From positions 1 to 33,304 of the forward strand of contig NZ_MAAX01000025.1 in assembly GCF_002162835.1 (NCBI RefSeq): 33,304 nucleotides of DNA. Direction: 5' to 3'. The position numbers and the translations under genes are program-made. The DNA comes from Nonlabens dokdonensis. GTDB taxonomy: Bacteria > Bacteroidota > Bacteroidia > Flavobacteriales > Flavobacteriaceae. Shown here piece by piece: positions 7,048 through 18,300 of the stretch (positions within the stretch are counted from its first letter, which is position 1; each line of letters opens with the position of its first letter). A model generated the notes under the pieces. That model had not been told where the DNA came from, ran no database searches, and worked only from the letters and a program-made list of their open reading frames with translations.

Positions 7048-9996
7048 ATGAAATTAAATATTACCCTTTTATTCTTATTGCTAGGAGCAGCTTTTGTGTC
7101 TGGTCAAAGCGATAAAGAACGTGCAGAAATTATCAAATCAAATAATCAGGTCCATTTACAGCAAATGGTAGTTGACTTGCAGAATAAAGCTATTAAAGAT
7201 CAAGAAAGAGCTTTGGAGTTTTCTAAAGCAAACGATATACCTATGTTCAAAGAGAATCAAGATGGTACCTTTGATCAGTTAATGAGAGTTACTAACGATG
7301 GAATTCCTGTGTATTATAGTATTGATAATGCTGATGCAGCAAACAGTACTAGGGCAAATAGACTTCATAGTGGTAATTCCTTAGGTCTTAATATAGAAGG
7401 TCAAGGAATGACCGCTTATGTTTGGGATGGAGGTCCTACAAGAATCACGCATAGAGAGTTCGGTGCAACTTCAGGACAAAGAGCGACTAGAGGTGACGCT
7501 CCTTTTGTTTTAAATTCTAATAGTTTTCATGCGACTCATGTAAGTGGTACTATTGTAGGTGCTGGTGTTAATGCTTCAGCAAAAGGTATGGCTCCTCAGG
7601 CTAACGTTATAACAAGTGATTGGAACTCTGACGAGGCTGAAATGGCTGCTGCAGCGGCAAATGGGGCATTAATTTCAAATCATTCTTATGGGGTTCCTAC
7701 GAGTAGTTTAGGTAGTGCACCAGAGTTAATTGGAAAATATTTAGAAAGCGCTCAAATAATTGATCAAATAACTTACGATGCTCCATATTATCAACCAGTT
7801 TTTTCTGCCGGTAATAGCGGTTCAGATAATTCTTCAAATAGTCAGCCACTTGATAATAATAATGCATATGATAAGCTGACATTTTCTTCTTTATCTAAGA
7901 ATGCGATGTTAGTCGCAAATGCTCAAGATGCCTCTATAAATGCTGACGGTAGTTTGAGTTCGGTAAGTATTAATTCTGGAAGTAGTCAAGGTCCTACAGA
8001 TGATTTTAGAATTAAACCAGATATTACAGGAAATGGAACTGGAGTGACTAGTAGCTTTGACTCTTCTGATAATGCTTATGGTACTATAAGTGGTACTTCT
8101 ATGTCTTCTCCTAATGTTGCCGGCTCAATGTTGCTTCTGCAGCAATATTATAATGAAACAAATGGAATTTTCATGAAAGCTGCCACAGTTAAAGGTTTAA
8201 CGATGCACACAGCAGATGATGCTGGAATCAATGGTCCTGACGCTATATGGGGTTGGGGTCTTATGAATACCATGAAAGCTGCTAATGTAATAACTGACGA
8301 TTTGGTAGGTTCAAGAATTGAAGAACTTGTATTACAGAATGGTCAGACTTATAGTATAACTGTAGAAGCAGATCCTAATGAAGATTTACTTGCATCTATC
8401 TCATGGACAGATCCAGCTGGACAAATCAATCAAGGTGGAGCGAATGATGCAGCTCCTGCACTTGTTAACGATTTAGACATTAGAATAACTCAGAACGGGA
8501 CAGTATTTGAACCATGGAAGCTTACAGGTGTTGCTAGAAATACAACAGGTGATAATACGGTAGATAACTTTGAAAGGGTGGACGTTTCTTCTCCCTCAGG
8601 AACTTATACGATTACAGTAACTCATAAAGGTACATTGGTAAATGGTTCACAACCATTTAGCTTAATTGTGAGTGGTGAGCAAAACGATTTTGCCATTAGA
8701 TCTTCTCTCAGTGTAATTGAGAGTTGTAATGATCAGAGTGTTTCCTTTCCTTTACAGTTCTTATCTAGTTCTAATTTCAATGACACTGTTAATTTGACGG
8801 TATCAAATGTTCCAAGCGGTGTAAACACATCTTTATCTTCGACAACATTTACTTCTTCGGGAAATGCCACGTTAGATATCACTGGACTTAGCAATGCTGC
8901 TGATGGTACATACCCTATAACTGTCACAGCAAATTCTCCTTCTGATCAAAGAACTTTTGTGGTGACGTTAAGAATTTTAAGCGACTCATTTACTAATGTT
9001 AATACGAGATTTCCTTTAGATAATGCTACACAAATAAGCACTTCTCCAGTACTAGAATGGGATGATGAACTTAACGCACAACGTTATCAAATTCAAATAG
9101 GAAGAACCGCGAGTTTTGGGAGGTTGTTTGTTGATGAGGTTGTTACAGCTTCAACCTATAGAATTTCATCTACTACGCTTTTTCCATCGACAGTTTATTA
9201 TTGGAGAGTAAGACCTATCAACGATTGTGGTCAAGGCGCTTATACTACTCAAAGTTTCACCACTTTCCAATGTGATGAAATTGATGCAGCGGTCTCGTCA
9301 CCTATACCTATTCCAGATAATAATGCTACTGGGATTACCAGTTCCATTTCAGTTAATCAAGCAAATAATATTGCTATCGGTAAAGTCAATGTTGAGGTAC
9401 AAAGCACGCACGAGTATTCAGGAGATTTATTGATCACTTTAACCTCACCTGCAGGAACTACTATTGCTTTAACATCGCCTAATGGTTGTGCAACTCCTAA
9501 CTTAGGTGTAACATTTGATGATGATGCGGGAGCATTTAGTTGTAATACCGCTCCTGGTCAACCTGGTTATGTAGATTCCGTTGCGCCTGTGCAACCCTTA
9601 TCAGCCTTTAATGGTGAGACGGTTAATGGTACATGGACCCTAGGTGTTCAAGACAGAGGTCCAGCAGATTTGGGTACCTTGAATAACTGGAAAATAACTT
9701 TCTGTGAAGTTCCTGCTGTTTTAAGTAATGAAGAAGTGATAGCAAATGAATTTTCAGTTTATCCTAATCCTTCCAATGGATTATTCACTATAGCTGGAAC
9801 AAATACTGACAGCGCAAACGGTGCGGTGATCCATATATTAGATCTTAATGGTCGAGTTGTATTTACTAAAGAAGTTGAAAATACATCTCGATTAAATGAA
9901 TCTATCGACGTACAAAATTTATCTAATGGATTATACTTATTACAAGTTCAACAAGGAGCTTCAAGAACGGTAGAAAAAATCATTATTGATAAGTAA
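7048..9996 (+). CDS. Secreted subtilisin-like (S8) protease with P domain and T9SS sorting tail
   Basis: A 982-residue extracellular serine protease. Domains in order: signal peptide (1-19/20, ending VSGQ), a probable short N-terminal prosegment, an S8 catalytic domain with D127 (in VWDGG), H161 (HATHVSGT) and S351 (GTSMSSP) plus oxyanion N256 (SAGNSG), then beta-sandwich regions (about 430-545 and 555-640), a fibronectin-III-like domain (about 645-735, ending YYWRVRP...TTFQC), a proprotein-convertase P domain (about 745-880, with STHEYSGDLLITLTSP and a WTLGVQD-type core), and a type A T9SS C-terminal domain (about 900-982, starting FSVYPNPSNG, ending NLSNGLYLLQVQ...KIIIDK). The tail predicts outer-membrane export and processing by the sortase PorU. 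It is monocistronic, divergent from purH, and ends at a strong bidirectional terminator. Substrate is unknown. Confidence 0.93.
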   Translation: MKLNITLLFLLLGAAFVSGQSDKERAEIIKSNNQVHLQQMVVDLQNKAIKDQERALEFSKANDIPMFKENQDGTFDQLMRVTNDGIPVYYSIDNADAANSTRANRLHSGNSLGLNIEGQGMTAYVWDGGPTRITHREFGATSGQRATRGDAPFVLNSNSFHATHVSGTIVGAGVNASAKGMAPQANVITSDWNSDEAEMAAAAANGALISNHSYGVPTSSLGSAPELIGKYLESAQIIDQITYDAPYYQPVFSAGNSGSDNSSNSQPLDNNNAYDKLTFSSLSKNAMLVANAQDASINADGSLSSVSINSGSSQGPTDDFRIKPDITGNGTGVTSSFDSSDNAYGTISGTSMSSPNVAGSMLLLQQYYNETNGIFMKAATVKGLTMHTADDAGINGPDAIWGWGLMNTMKAANVITDDLVGSRIEELVLQNGQTYSITVEADPNEDLLASISWTDPAGQINQGGANDAAPALVNDLDIRITQNGTVFEPWKLTGVARNTTGDNTVDNFERVDVSSPSGTYTITVTHKGTLVNGSQPFSLIVSGEQNDFAIRSSLSVIESCNDQSVSFPLQFLSSSNFNDTVNLTVSNVPSGVNTSLSSTTFTSSGNATLDITGLSNAADGTYPITVTANSPSDQRTFVVTLRILSDSFTNVNTRFPLDNATQISTSPVLEWDDELNAQRYQIQIGRTASFGRLFVDEVVTASTYRISSTTLFPSTVYYWRVRPINDCGQGAYTTQSFTTFQCDEIDAAVSSPIPIPDNNATGITSSISVNQANNIAIGKVNVEVQSTHEYSGDLLITLTSPAGTTIALTSPNGCATPNLGVTFDDDAGAFSCNTAPGQPGYVDSVAPVQPLSAFNGETVNGTWTLGVQDRGPADLGTLNNWKITFCEVPAVLSNEEVIANEFSVYPNPSNGLFTIAGTNTDSANGAVIHILDLNGRVVFTKEVENTSRLNESIDVQNLSNGLYLLQVQQGASRTVEKIIIDK

Positions 9997-10016
9997 TCAA
10001 TTGTGTTCACTCAACT

Positions 10017-10049
10017 AAAAAATGCGATCCAAAGGATCGCATTTTTTTT
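10017..10049. terminator. Bidirectional intrinsic terminator
   Basis: TGCGATCC and GGATCGCA form a perfect GC-rich stem around loop AAA, flanked by an A run on the left and a T run on the right. It works on both strands and separates the convergent protease and mpl genes. Confidence 0.9.
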
Positions 10050-10079
10050 GCTTTATTGACATCAAATTAGTCTGTCTTT

Positions 10080-11432
10080 TTAAACTAAGTTTTTTAATTC
10101 ATTAAAATCTAGACCACCATAATTACCACTACTCATAAGTAGTAAAGCACTGTTGTCTAGAGATTGTTTAAAGAGCCATTCTTTGAATTCAGTTGGATCG
10201 GTCATAACTATTAAATCATCTCGATCAAAAGCTGCAAGAATCTGCTCTTTAGAAACTGGGGCAAGCTTTTTAATCTCCACCGCATGCGGGCTATAAAAAA
10301 CCACCGCTGTAGTTGCAGGGTTTAGCGCATTCTTATATTGATTTAAAAACTCTGGATCTAGGCTGGAATAGGTGTGCAATTCTAAACAAGCGATCGTTTT
10401 TCTCCCACTGTATTGTTCTGCAACTGCTGCTGTAGTGGCTGCAACTTTACTCGGTGAATGAGCAAAATCTTTATAAATAACTGCCGTTTTAGTTTCAGCA
10501 ACTTTTTCAAGTCTCTTGGAGGCTCCTTTGAAAGTAGCAATAGCTTCATAGAAATCATCTTCATCGATTCCCATATGTTGACACATCCATTTTGCACCAG
10601 CAAGATTACTCAAATTATGCTCGCCAAAAATTTCAATCGGCATGTCACCTTCTGGAGTATCTAAATAAGTGGTTCCATCTATAATCTGATGTTGTGGAAC
10701 GGTGTAAGAATGTTTTCTTGTAGGTTTTGTGGCTGCTTCGGCTATTTGTTTTACTGCTGGATCATCTTCGTTGTATACAAGAATACTTCCGTTTTTCATC
10801 AGTTCCACAAACTGTTCAAACTGACTCAGGTAATTCTCCCAAGTTGGGAATACGTTAATGTGATCCCAAGCGATGCCAGATAATAACGCAATGTTAGGCT
10901 GGTATAAGTGAAATTTAGGCCTGCGATCTATAGGGCTCGATAGATACTCATCGCCTTCCAGAACCATAAACTCGTTATCCTCGGTAAGGTGCACCATGGT
11001 GTCAAAGCCATCTAACTGCGCGCCTACCATGTAATCTACCTCTCTGTCATGATAGTGCATAACATGTAAAATCATAGATGTGATCGTAGTTTTACCATGA
11101 GATCCACCTATTACAACACGAGTTTTATCTTTACATTGTTCGTATAAATACTCTGGATAAGAATAGATTTTTAAATCTAATTCTTGCGCTTTTAATAATT
11201 CTGGATTATCCTCTTTGGCATGCATGCCTAAAATTACAGCATCTAGATCGGTAGTAATTTTCTCTGGAAACCACCCATATTGCTCTGGGAGTAAATTCTG
11301 TTTTTCAAGTCTAGATTTACTAGGTTCAAAAATAGTATCGTCGCTACCAGTAACTTGATCACCTTTGTGATGTAAAGCAAGAGCAAGATTGTGCATGGCG
11401 CTGCCGCCTATCGCGATAAAGTGTACGCGCAT
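10080..11432 (-). CDS. mpl: Mpl-type murein-peptide ligase (UDP-MurNAc : L-Ala-gamma-D-Glu-meso-DAP ligase)
   Basis: A 450-residue Mur ligase. The N-terminal nucleotide-binding fold starts MRVHFIAIGGSAMHNLALAL, and the ATP P-loop is GGSHGKTT (109-116). The central part has the EGDEY sequence and the C-terminal part SSGNYGG. The SAMHNLA start and SHGKTT loop resemble Mpl rather than MurC, which usually has GTHGKTT and a GIGMSG start. Mpl reattaches recycled tripeptide to UDP-MurNAc, bypassing MurC/D/E; some Bacteroidota annotations just say peptidoglycan synthetase. It lies 65 bp after the TPR gene on the same strand; an AT-rich inverted repeat sits just before its start. MurC itself is the main alternative and looks less likely. 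Confidence 0.85.
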   Translation of the reverse strand: MRVHFIAIGGSAMHNLALALHHKGDQVTGSDDTIFEPSKSRLEKQNLLPEQYGWFPEKITTDLDAVILGMHAKEDNPELLKAQELDLKIYSYPEYLYEQCKDKTRVVIGGSHGKTTITSMILHVMHYHDREVDYMVGAQLDGFDTMVHLTEDNEFMVLEGDEYLSSPIDRRPKFHLYQPNIALLSGIAWDHINVFPTWENYLSQFEQFVELMKNGSILVYNEDDPAVKQIAEAATKPTRKHSYTVPQHQIIDGTTYLDTPEGDMPIEIFGEHNLSNLAGAKWMCQHMGIDEDDFYEAIATFKGASKRLEKVAETKTAVIYKDFAHSPSKVAATTAAVAEQYSGRKTIACLELHTYSSLDPEFLNQYKNALNPATTAVVFYSPHAVEIKKLAPVSKEQILAAFDRDDLIVMTDPTEFKEWLFKQSLDNSALLLMSSGNYGGLDFNELKNLV

Positions 11433-11443
11433 TTGTATAAAAT

Positions 11444-11461
11444 TTTAGTAAAATTACTAAA
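11444..11461. repeat. AT-rich inverted repeat just upstream of mpl
   Basis: TTTAGTAA and TTACTAAA form an 8-bp perfect inverted repeat with a 2-bp centre, 11 bp before the mpl start codon and inside the 65-bp gap to the TPR gene. It is too AT-rich and lacks a T run for a terminator. An operator or translational hairpin is possible. Confidence 0.45.
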
Positions 11462-11497
11462 TATTAAATGGATCAAGTACGCAATTCTGGAAGATGA

Positions 11498-12238
11498 CTA
11501 ATTATTTTCTAATGCCGTAATTTCTGCTTTTAAACTCGGACTAGGATGCACTTTGTAGGCTTCTTTCAATACTTCACGTGTTCGGTTCTCATCTTTCAGA
11601 TGGTTTTTATATACTTCAATTAGTTTGCGATACGTGAGCATGGAGCCGCCCGTATTAATCGCTTTACGATAGGATATAACCGCTTTGTCATATTCTTCTT
11701 CATACTCGTCTATGAATCCATGAGCGAGGTGACCATCTACTGGTGATATGGCTAGCAGCTCATTTGCATAAGCGCGACTCTTCTTTATTGATCCACCTAT
11801 TATTCCTGGCAACTCACAGTACATTTGCGATAGGGCATGTCTTACCTCTATGTGTTGTGGATCTAAGTCGGCCGCTTTTTTAAGATACATCTTTACATCA
11901 TCAAGTAATCCTAAAGCTTTAAATTTTGATACATTTTTAGCGTGTAACCCTAGTGTACCGCCATATTTAAAGTTATAGTTAGCATTTGACGGTTCACGTT
12001 CTACGAGCTTTTTGTAATAAGTTATTGCTGTTTCTAAGTCATTTTTGCGGCCAGCGATATCGCCTAATCGTTCAATGACTTTTTTATTTGAAGCGTCTTG
12101 TTTGTATAGCTTTTCAAAAGCGATTAATGCTTGATCGTATTTCTTAGCTTGGAATAATTGTTCCGCTTTCGCGAAAGCGGACTGACCATAAGCCATCGTG
12201 CCACAAAATAAAAACAGTGCGATAAGGATCTTTTTCAT
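11498..12238 (-). CDS. Secreted tetratricopeptide-repeat protein
   Basis: A 246-residue protein with a signal peptide (1-18, ending MAYG, cleavage near GQS) and several TPR units: AFAKAEQLFQAKKYDQALIA, then NDLETAITYYKKLVEREPSN, a unit around VKMYLKKAADLDPQ, and EEYDKAVISYRKAI. It should fold as a helical adaptor in the periplasm. A GCTTTCGCGAAAGC palindrome encodes AFAKA (21-25), exactly the first helix after the signal peptide. Partner and function are unknown. It is transcribed with mpl downstream and diverges from the A2M gene, sharing a 121-bp spacer. A CAAAAATA at 12243-12250 reads TATTTTTG on the coding strand but is only five bases from the ATG, so it would imply an almost leaderless transcript. 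Confidence 0.8.
   Translation of the reverse strand: MKKILIALFLFCGTMAYGQSAFAKAEQLFQAKKYDQALIAFEKLYKQDASNKKVIERLGDIAGRKNDLETAITYYKKLVEREPSNANYNFKYGGTLGLHAKNVSKFKALGLLDDVKMYLKKAADLDPQHIEVRHALSQMYCELPGIIGGSIKKSRAYANELLAISPVDGHLAHGFIDEYEEEYDKAVISYRKAINTGGSMLTYRKLIEVYKNHLKDENRTREVLKEAYKVHPSPSLKAEITALENN
12162..12181. repeat. Palindrome copy 3, in the 246-residue TPR gene
   Basis: Longest form: a perfect 20-bp palindrome, TCCGCTTTCGCGAAAGCGGA. Encodes AFAKA just after the signal peptide. Confidence 0.92.
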
Positions 12239-12359
12239 ATAACAAAAATATCAAAAAGCAAACCAAAAGTGCATTGCCTCAATGAAAAGATGCATTTACT
12301 CATTTCTATTTTTATAAAACTTGATTTTACACGTACCTTTAAGTCAAAATCTACTCCAG

Positions 12360-15300
12360 ATGAAAAATATCTTAGTTCTATTATTACTTTTTTTGGCAGC
12401 AAACTTTCAAATGAATGCTCAAGATTATTATGTCAAAAAATGGCACCAAGTCGAGAAACTAGAGGTAGAAAATAAAATAGAAGATGCTCAGAAGATTCTA
12501 AATGAAATTTATCAAAGAGCCAAACGTAAAAAAGACGATGATCAGCTGGTAAAAACCTTTTTGTTTCGGGCAAAATTTGATTTGATCAAAGAAGAGGATG
12601 CGCAGCAAAAGGTTTTGAATGAACTGCAAGAATTAATAGACGAGGCTAAATTCCCTAAGAAAAACGTTTATCATACGATTTATGCCAAACTTTTAAACGA
12701 CTATGTAAATCAAAATCGCTGGAAGTTACAGCGACTTACAGCTGGCGCAACGGTAGATGAAAATGATTTTACCACTTGGGATATTAAGAAGTTCTATGCG
12801 GTCATTTCAAAGCAATACGACCTTGCATTGAAGGATAGAAAGCGATTAGGTAAAACTCCTGTTTCAGAATTTAATGCGATTCTAGGAGCACGTCCTTTGG
12901 GTAGGGAATTGCGACCTACCTTGTTGGATTTGCTTTCTCGCGAGGCTTTGGATTTTTATAAAACTGGTTACCATAACATCACTAAACCTAAAGAAATCTA
13001 TGCCATAACTAAAGAAAATGCTTTTCTCTCTACCCAAGAATTACAAAATTTAAAAAGACCAGCTGGTGACACTATCTTCTCAAAATATGATGTGTTGCAG
13101 CTATATGCTTTATTAGAACAATTGCATAACTCTAGAAATGATGCTGGCGCTTATGCAAGCATTCTTTTAGAGCGTCTTAATTATGAAAAAGGCTTTTTAG
13201 AACGCTCAGAAGACTTGCCAAAGTATACCGATTATCATCAAGAGCTTTTAAAGACGTATGAAGATAAGGCTGTAAGTACACTAGTTAGTTACAGTCTTGC
13301 TAACTATCATTATCAACTCAGTTTGAATAAGGATAAAAATAACAGGCAGCAAGACCGCGATAAGGCCATTTCTATCGCAAAACAAGCTACAGAAAAGTTT
13401 CCAGAATCTTATGGCGCTGTGCAATGCACGTCGTTGCTTTCTACTATTTACCAGCCTAATTTAAATATACAGCATCAAGATAATGTGATCCCAAATGAAC
13501 CACATCGTGGTGTGATCACTTACAGAAACGTCGACAATGTTCAAATTCACTATATCAAAGTACCTTATGATTTTAATGACAGGAATCTTGACCGAACCAC
13601 TTTATTTCAACAAACTTTAGAAAAAGCACAAAAGGAAAACAGAATCGCATTTTCAAAAGAAATCAATTTGAGATCCTCTCAAGATACTTACGAGCATTCT
13701 TATGAATACGAAGTCAATGGCTTACCGGCAGGGACATATTTAGTTGTTTTTGATAACTATAAGAATGATTTGAAAAATAGTTCAGGAAGTCTTATAACTA
13801 TTTCACAATTGTCAGTTTTTAAAAAGGTTGATAATGATCAGCTTACAGTACAAGTATTGGATAAAAAAACGGGACAGCCACTTAAGGGTATTGAGTTAGA
13901 ACTGTCTGAGTTTATAGGGAACCGTAAAAATGTGGCAAAAACAGATCATAACGGTAAAGCTACCTTAAGCAAACCTAAAAGTAGCGAAGGAGATTTCCAG
14001 CTGATAGCAAAGAAGGGCGAAGACATAACAGTCCATCAAGCCTTTAATAACTATTATAATGTTTATGATAAAGATAGAGAGGATAAAATGGAGGTAAAAG
14101 CAAAGCTTTATCTAGATCGCGCCATTTATCGTCCGGGACAAACAGTCTATTTCAAAGGAATTATAGTAGCTAAAGAAGGAAAGAAATCATTCGTAGTGCC
14201 CTATGAACTTTTTGAGATCACTATAAGGGATGCTAATCGCAAGTCTGTTTTTGAAACTAAATTAACTACTAATGAATACGGAAGTTTTCATGGAGAATTT
14301 ACATTGTCTAAAGAAGTAATTACTGGAGATTTTAGGATTGAAATCGACCGTGATTATGACAGCGATTTTTGGGACGGTATTGAAGATTTTGATGATGGAT
14401 ACTATAAGAATACTTTCAAAGTAGAAGAATACAAACGACCTCGTTTTACAGCAGGTTTTAAAGAGGTTAAGGAAACCTATGCGATGAATGATTCTGTTGT
14501 GGTTACCGCTTTCGCGAAAGCGTTACTAGGTTCTAACATCACAGATGCAGAGGCTCATTTTAAAGTGACCAGAAGTGCAAGCTTACCTTGGTGGAAGTAT
14601 TCTGGCTATTATTCTGATGAGCAAATTATAGTAGACAGCAATGAGCTAGAAGGTGATTTTGTGACAGATAGCAAGGGAGAATTAGAGATTAAATTTAAAG
14701 CAGTAGCAGATTCCACTTTGTTGGCAAAAAATGTACATCCTATCTACAATTATAGAATAGAAGTAGAAGTTACTGATGTCAACGGAGAAACCAGAACAGC
14801 TGCTACAACTGTGAGAGTTGGAAAGCAAACTATCGAGATAACTTCAATAGTGCCGCAAACATTAACAGTAGAAAACAACGAAGTTAAAGTTGCAGTCAGG
14901 AATTTAAATGGACAACTAGTTACCGCTGAGGTAGAAGTGCAAATAAGACAATTAAAAACACCAGATCATATCGTGATTCCTTCTAACTTAAAAGAAGCCG
15001 AATTCCATCAAAGCAACGATACCGCTTATAGAAATAAATTCCCTTATGCCGAGTTGCGCGAAAGTGAAAAATCAGGAGATTACAAAACCGCACCTATTCT
15101 CTTTAAAAAGCGATTGACAGTGGATTCTTTAACTACTATAAAACTACCGATTACTAAAAATTGGGATAATGGCAATTACGTCATTTATACAAAAGCCATA
15201 GAAAAGGGAAAAGGCAAAAGCTTAGAAATAGAAAAGGATTATGTAGAAGAAATCAATAAAGTAGATGTTTGGGCAAATCAAGAATTACCTATCACACCAA

Positions 15301-18300
15301 AAATAATCTCCCACAATGTAGAGGTAGAAGATAACATTGCAACCGTAAATTTCCATACTTCTATGGATGGTATTTATTTAAATCTTTTGACATATGACGC
15401 TAAAGGAATTTTAAGTGATAAAACTATTTTCTTGCCTAGAGGAAAAACAACACTTAAATATGATCTTCAAAAAGCAGATGAGAACTGGATGAAATTTTAT
15501 TATTCGGTACAAAAAGAGAATAAATTTTATACCTCTAGATTTCAAGCAGAAGGAGATCAAGAAGCCTTTTCTATATATAAAATAGAGACTAATAGTTTTA
15601 GAAATAAATTATATCCAGGCGCAGAAGAAGAATGGTCTTTTATTATTAAAGATCAAGATAACAAGAGAATGAATGCAGAGGTACTAGCTAGTATGTATGA
15701 TAAAAGTCTTGATGAATTTACCACTAAAAACTGGAGTCGTTTTTCATTTTCAAATAATTACAACAATTTCTATCCCAATATATTTCGATCAACAACTTAT
15801 TTATCGATCAAATATGCGAACTTGAATATTATAAATCCATGGATAGACATGCCTCGATTTAATTATGATCAAATTAGATATTATGGTTTAGACTTTAATT
15901 TAAATACTTATAGGTATGAAAATTATCTTAGAAAACTAAGGAAAAAATTCGAACCAATTCAACCAATTGAAGGCTATGTAACAGGAAGGATTTTGGGTCC
16001 AGATGGAGACGAAATAATAGGAGCTACGATTCAAATTAAAGGAACTTCGATTTTTACCACATCTGATTTTGATGGGATTTATAGAATTAAAGCAGGATTT
16101 AACGATCACTTGATCATTAGCTACACCGGTTATGATGCCGAAATCATTAAAGTAGACAATCAAAAAGTCATATCCTTGAATTTAAAAAATAGTTTAGGAG
16201 AGGTTGTAGTTATGGGCTATAGGACTATGAATCGACTTGATCCTAACCAAGCAAAGGTAATAGAAGATTATGAAGCCGATGACGACCAAGATGGCGTTCC
16301 TAACTATTTACCGAGGAATGGAAATGGTATAGATGATAAGTTTAACGACTTTAATACTTATCGTGGAAATGCTTATAGAAATAATGAAAGTATTGCTTAT
16401 GAAACTCTTAGCAATGGTAAATTAATTGCAAGAATGTATCCTAGGGATGCTTCTTCAGAAGATGAGACTTATCTAAGAACTAATTTTGATAGTAACGATA
16501 ATAGGAATTATCGAGACGGAGATATTGAATCTCTTTTAAAAAATTTACCAGGAGTAGCAATGAACAATGAGATTACTTTTTATGTGTTAGATGGAACAGT
16601 AATAACAGTGGAAGAATTTAAAAATTTAGACGGTTCACAAATTGTTGAAGTAGCCTATTTAAATAGTACAAATGCCACATCCATTTACGGCAGTCGTGCG
16701 GCAAATGGTGCCATTATCATTTCTACAAAAGAAGGCGTAAGTGCCAATGATCTCGTACTTCAAGAGATGGCATTGAATAATGTCCAAATAAGAAAAAACC
16801 TGAAAGAAACAGCCTTTTTCTTACCAGAACTAAAAACAGATGAGAAAGGAAACCTTAAATTTTCTTTCACTTCTCCAGAAATGTTGACTCAGTGGAAACT
16901 GAGACTTTTTGCACATAACAAAAAAGCCGAGACGGCATACCTAGAAAAACTGGTTGTGACGCAAAAGGAACTGAGTCTTGTTCCTAACGCACCTAGATTT
17001 CTTAGAGAAACCGACACGATTAGATTTTCCACTAAAATAGCCAACCTAAGTGATGCCAAAATAGAAGGAATCGCAACTTTAAAATTATTTGATGCGCTCA
17101 CTATGCAACCTATAGATCAAGAGTTGCAAAATACCAATGCACTTCAAAATTTTACTGCGGAGAAAGGTGGCAACGCATCTGTGAATTGGACTTTTGTAAT
17201 TCCGGTTGGTACGCAAGCGGTAACCTATCGTGTGATTGCAAAAGCTGGTCAGTTCTCTGATGGAGAAGAAAATACCTTGCCAGTTCTTACGAATAGAATG
17301 TTGGTTACCGAATCCAGATCGCTTTGGGTTCGCGCAGGAGAGACAGAATCGGTAACTATGGATAAACTCGCAAACCATACATCTGCTACCTTAGAAAATC
17401 ATCAAATGACTTTTGAATATACGTCTAATCCTAGTTGGTATGCGATCAAGTCCTTGCCTTACCTCATGGAATACGAGCACGAGTGTGCAGAGCAAACATT
17501 CTCTAGGTATTATGCAAACGCCATGGCAGCGCATATTTTGAATAGCAGTCCTAAGGTGAAAGAGGTTTTTGACAGTTGGGCAGCAAACGGCACCAATAAA
17601 AGCAAGTTAGAGCAAAACGAAGAATTAAAATCGGTAATTCTAGCGCACACGCCATGGTTGCGCGATGCACAAACTGAGGCGCAAAAACAGCAACGATTGG
17701 CAACGCTTTTTGATCTGGATAAAACAGCTCGCGAGAAAAAGAAAACTCTTGCCAAACTCGAAGAAAAACAAAGCAGTTCAGGTGGTTTTCCATGGTTCAG
17801 CGGTGGAAATACTAATGAATACATCACAAGGCATATTGCGGCAGGAATAGGTCATTTGAATAAATTAGGAGTCAACGATGAAGACCGACCGCAAACAGAT
17901 CGCATCTATAAAAATGCCATTGCCGCGGTAGATCGAGCTTGGGTAAAAAGATTCAATGATTATCTCAAACGCAATAAGAATTTAAAGAAATACAATTTCG
18001 GTGCGAGTTACTGGCATTATCAGTATGCACGCAGCTTTGAGAAGTCGGTTCTCGATCAGAAGACGGATAAGGTATTAGAAGATTTTGAAAAGGTAGCTTT
18101 CGCGAAAGCGGAAAAAGAATTTGCTTCAAAACCATTATACACTCAATTACTAATGGCCATCGCATTGCATAGAAACGGCGAGAAGAAGACAGCTGCCAAA
18201 ATCCTTGAAGGTTTGCGACAAACGGCAGTAGTAAGTAAAGAAAACGGCATGTACTGGAAAGAAAATACCAACTCTTGGTACTGGTACAGCAGCGATATAG

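Noticed and set aside
10080-11432. Calling the Mur ligase murC
   Set aside because: The SHGKTT loop and SAMHNLA start fit Mpl better, and no divisome mur cluster surrounds it.
12243-12250. CAAAAATA as promoter of the 246-residue TPR gene
   Set aside because: It matches TAnnTTTG on the minus strand but is five bases from the ATG, leaving almost no leader, so it is not listed as a feature.
12321-12359. An upstream in-frame ATG for the A2M-like gene
   Set aside because: It would add 13 residues before a clear signal peptide, which starts at the ATG at 12360.
17510-17827. Minus-strand frames of 80-120 residues inside the A2M-like gene
   Set aside because: Shadows of the long real frame; composition is not protein-like and no family is recognised.
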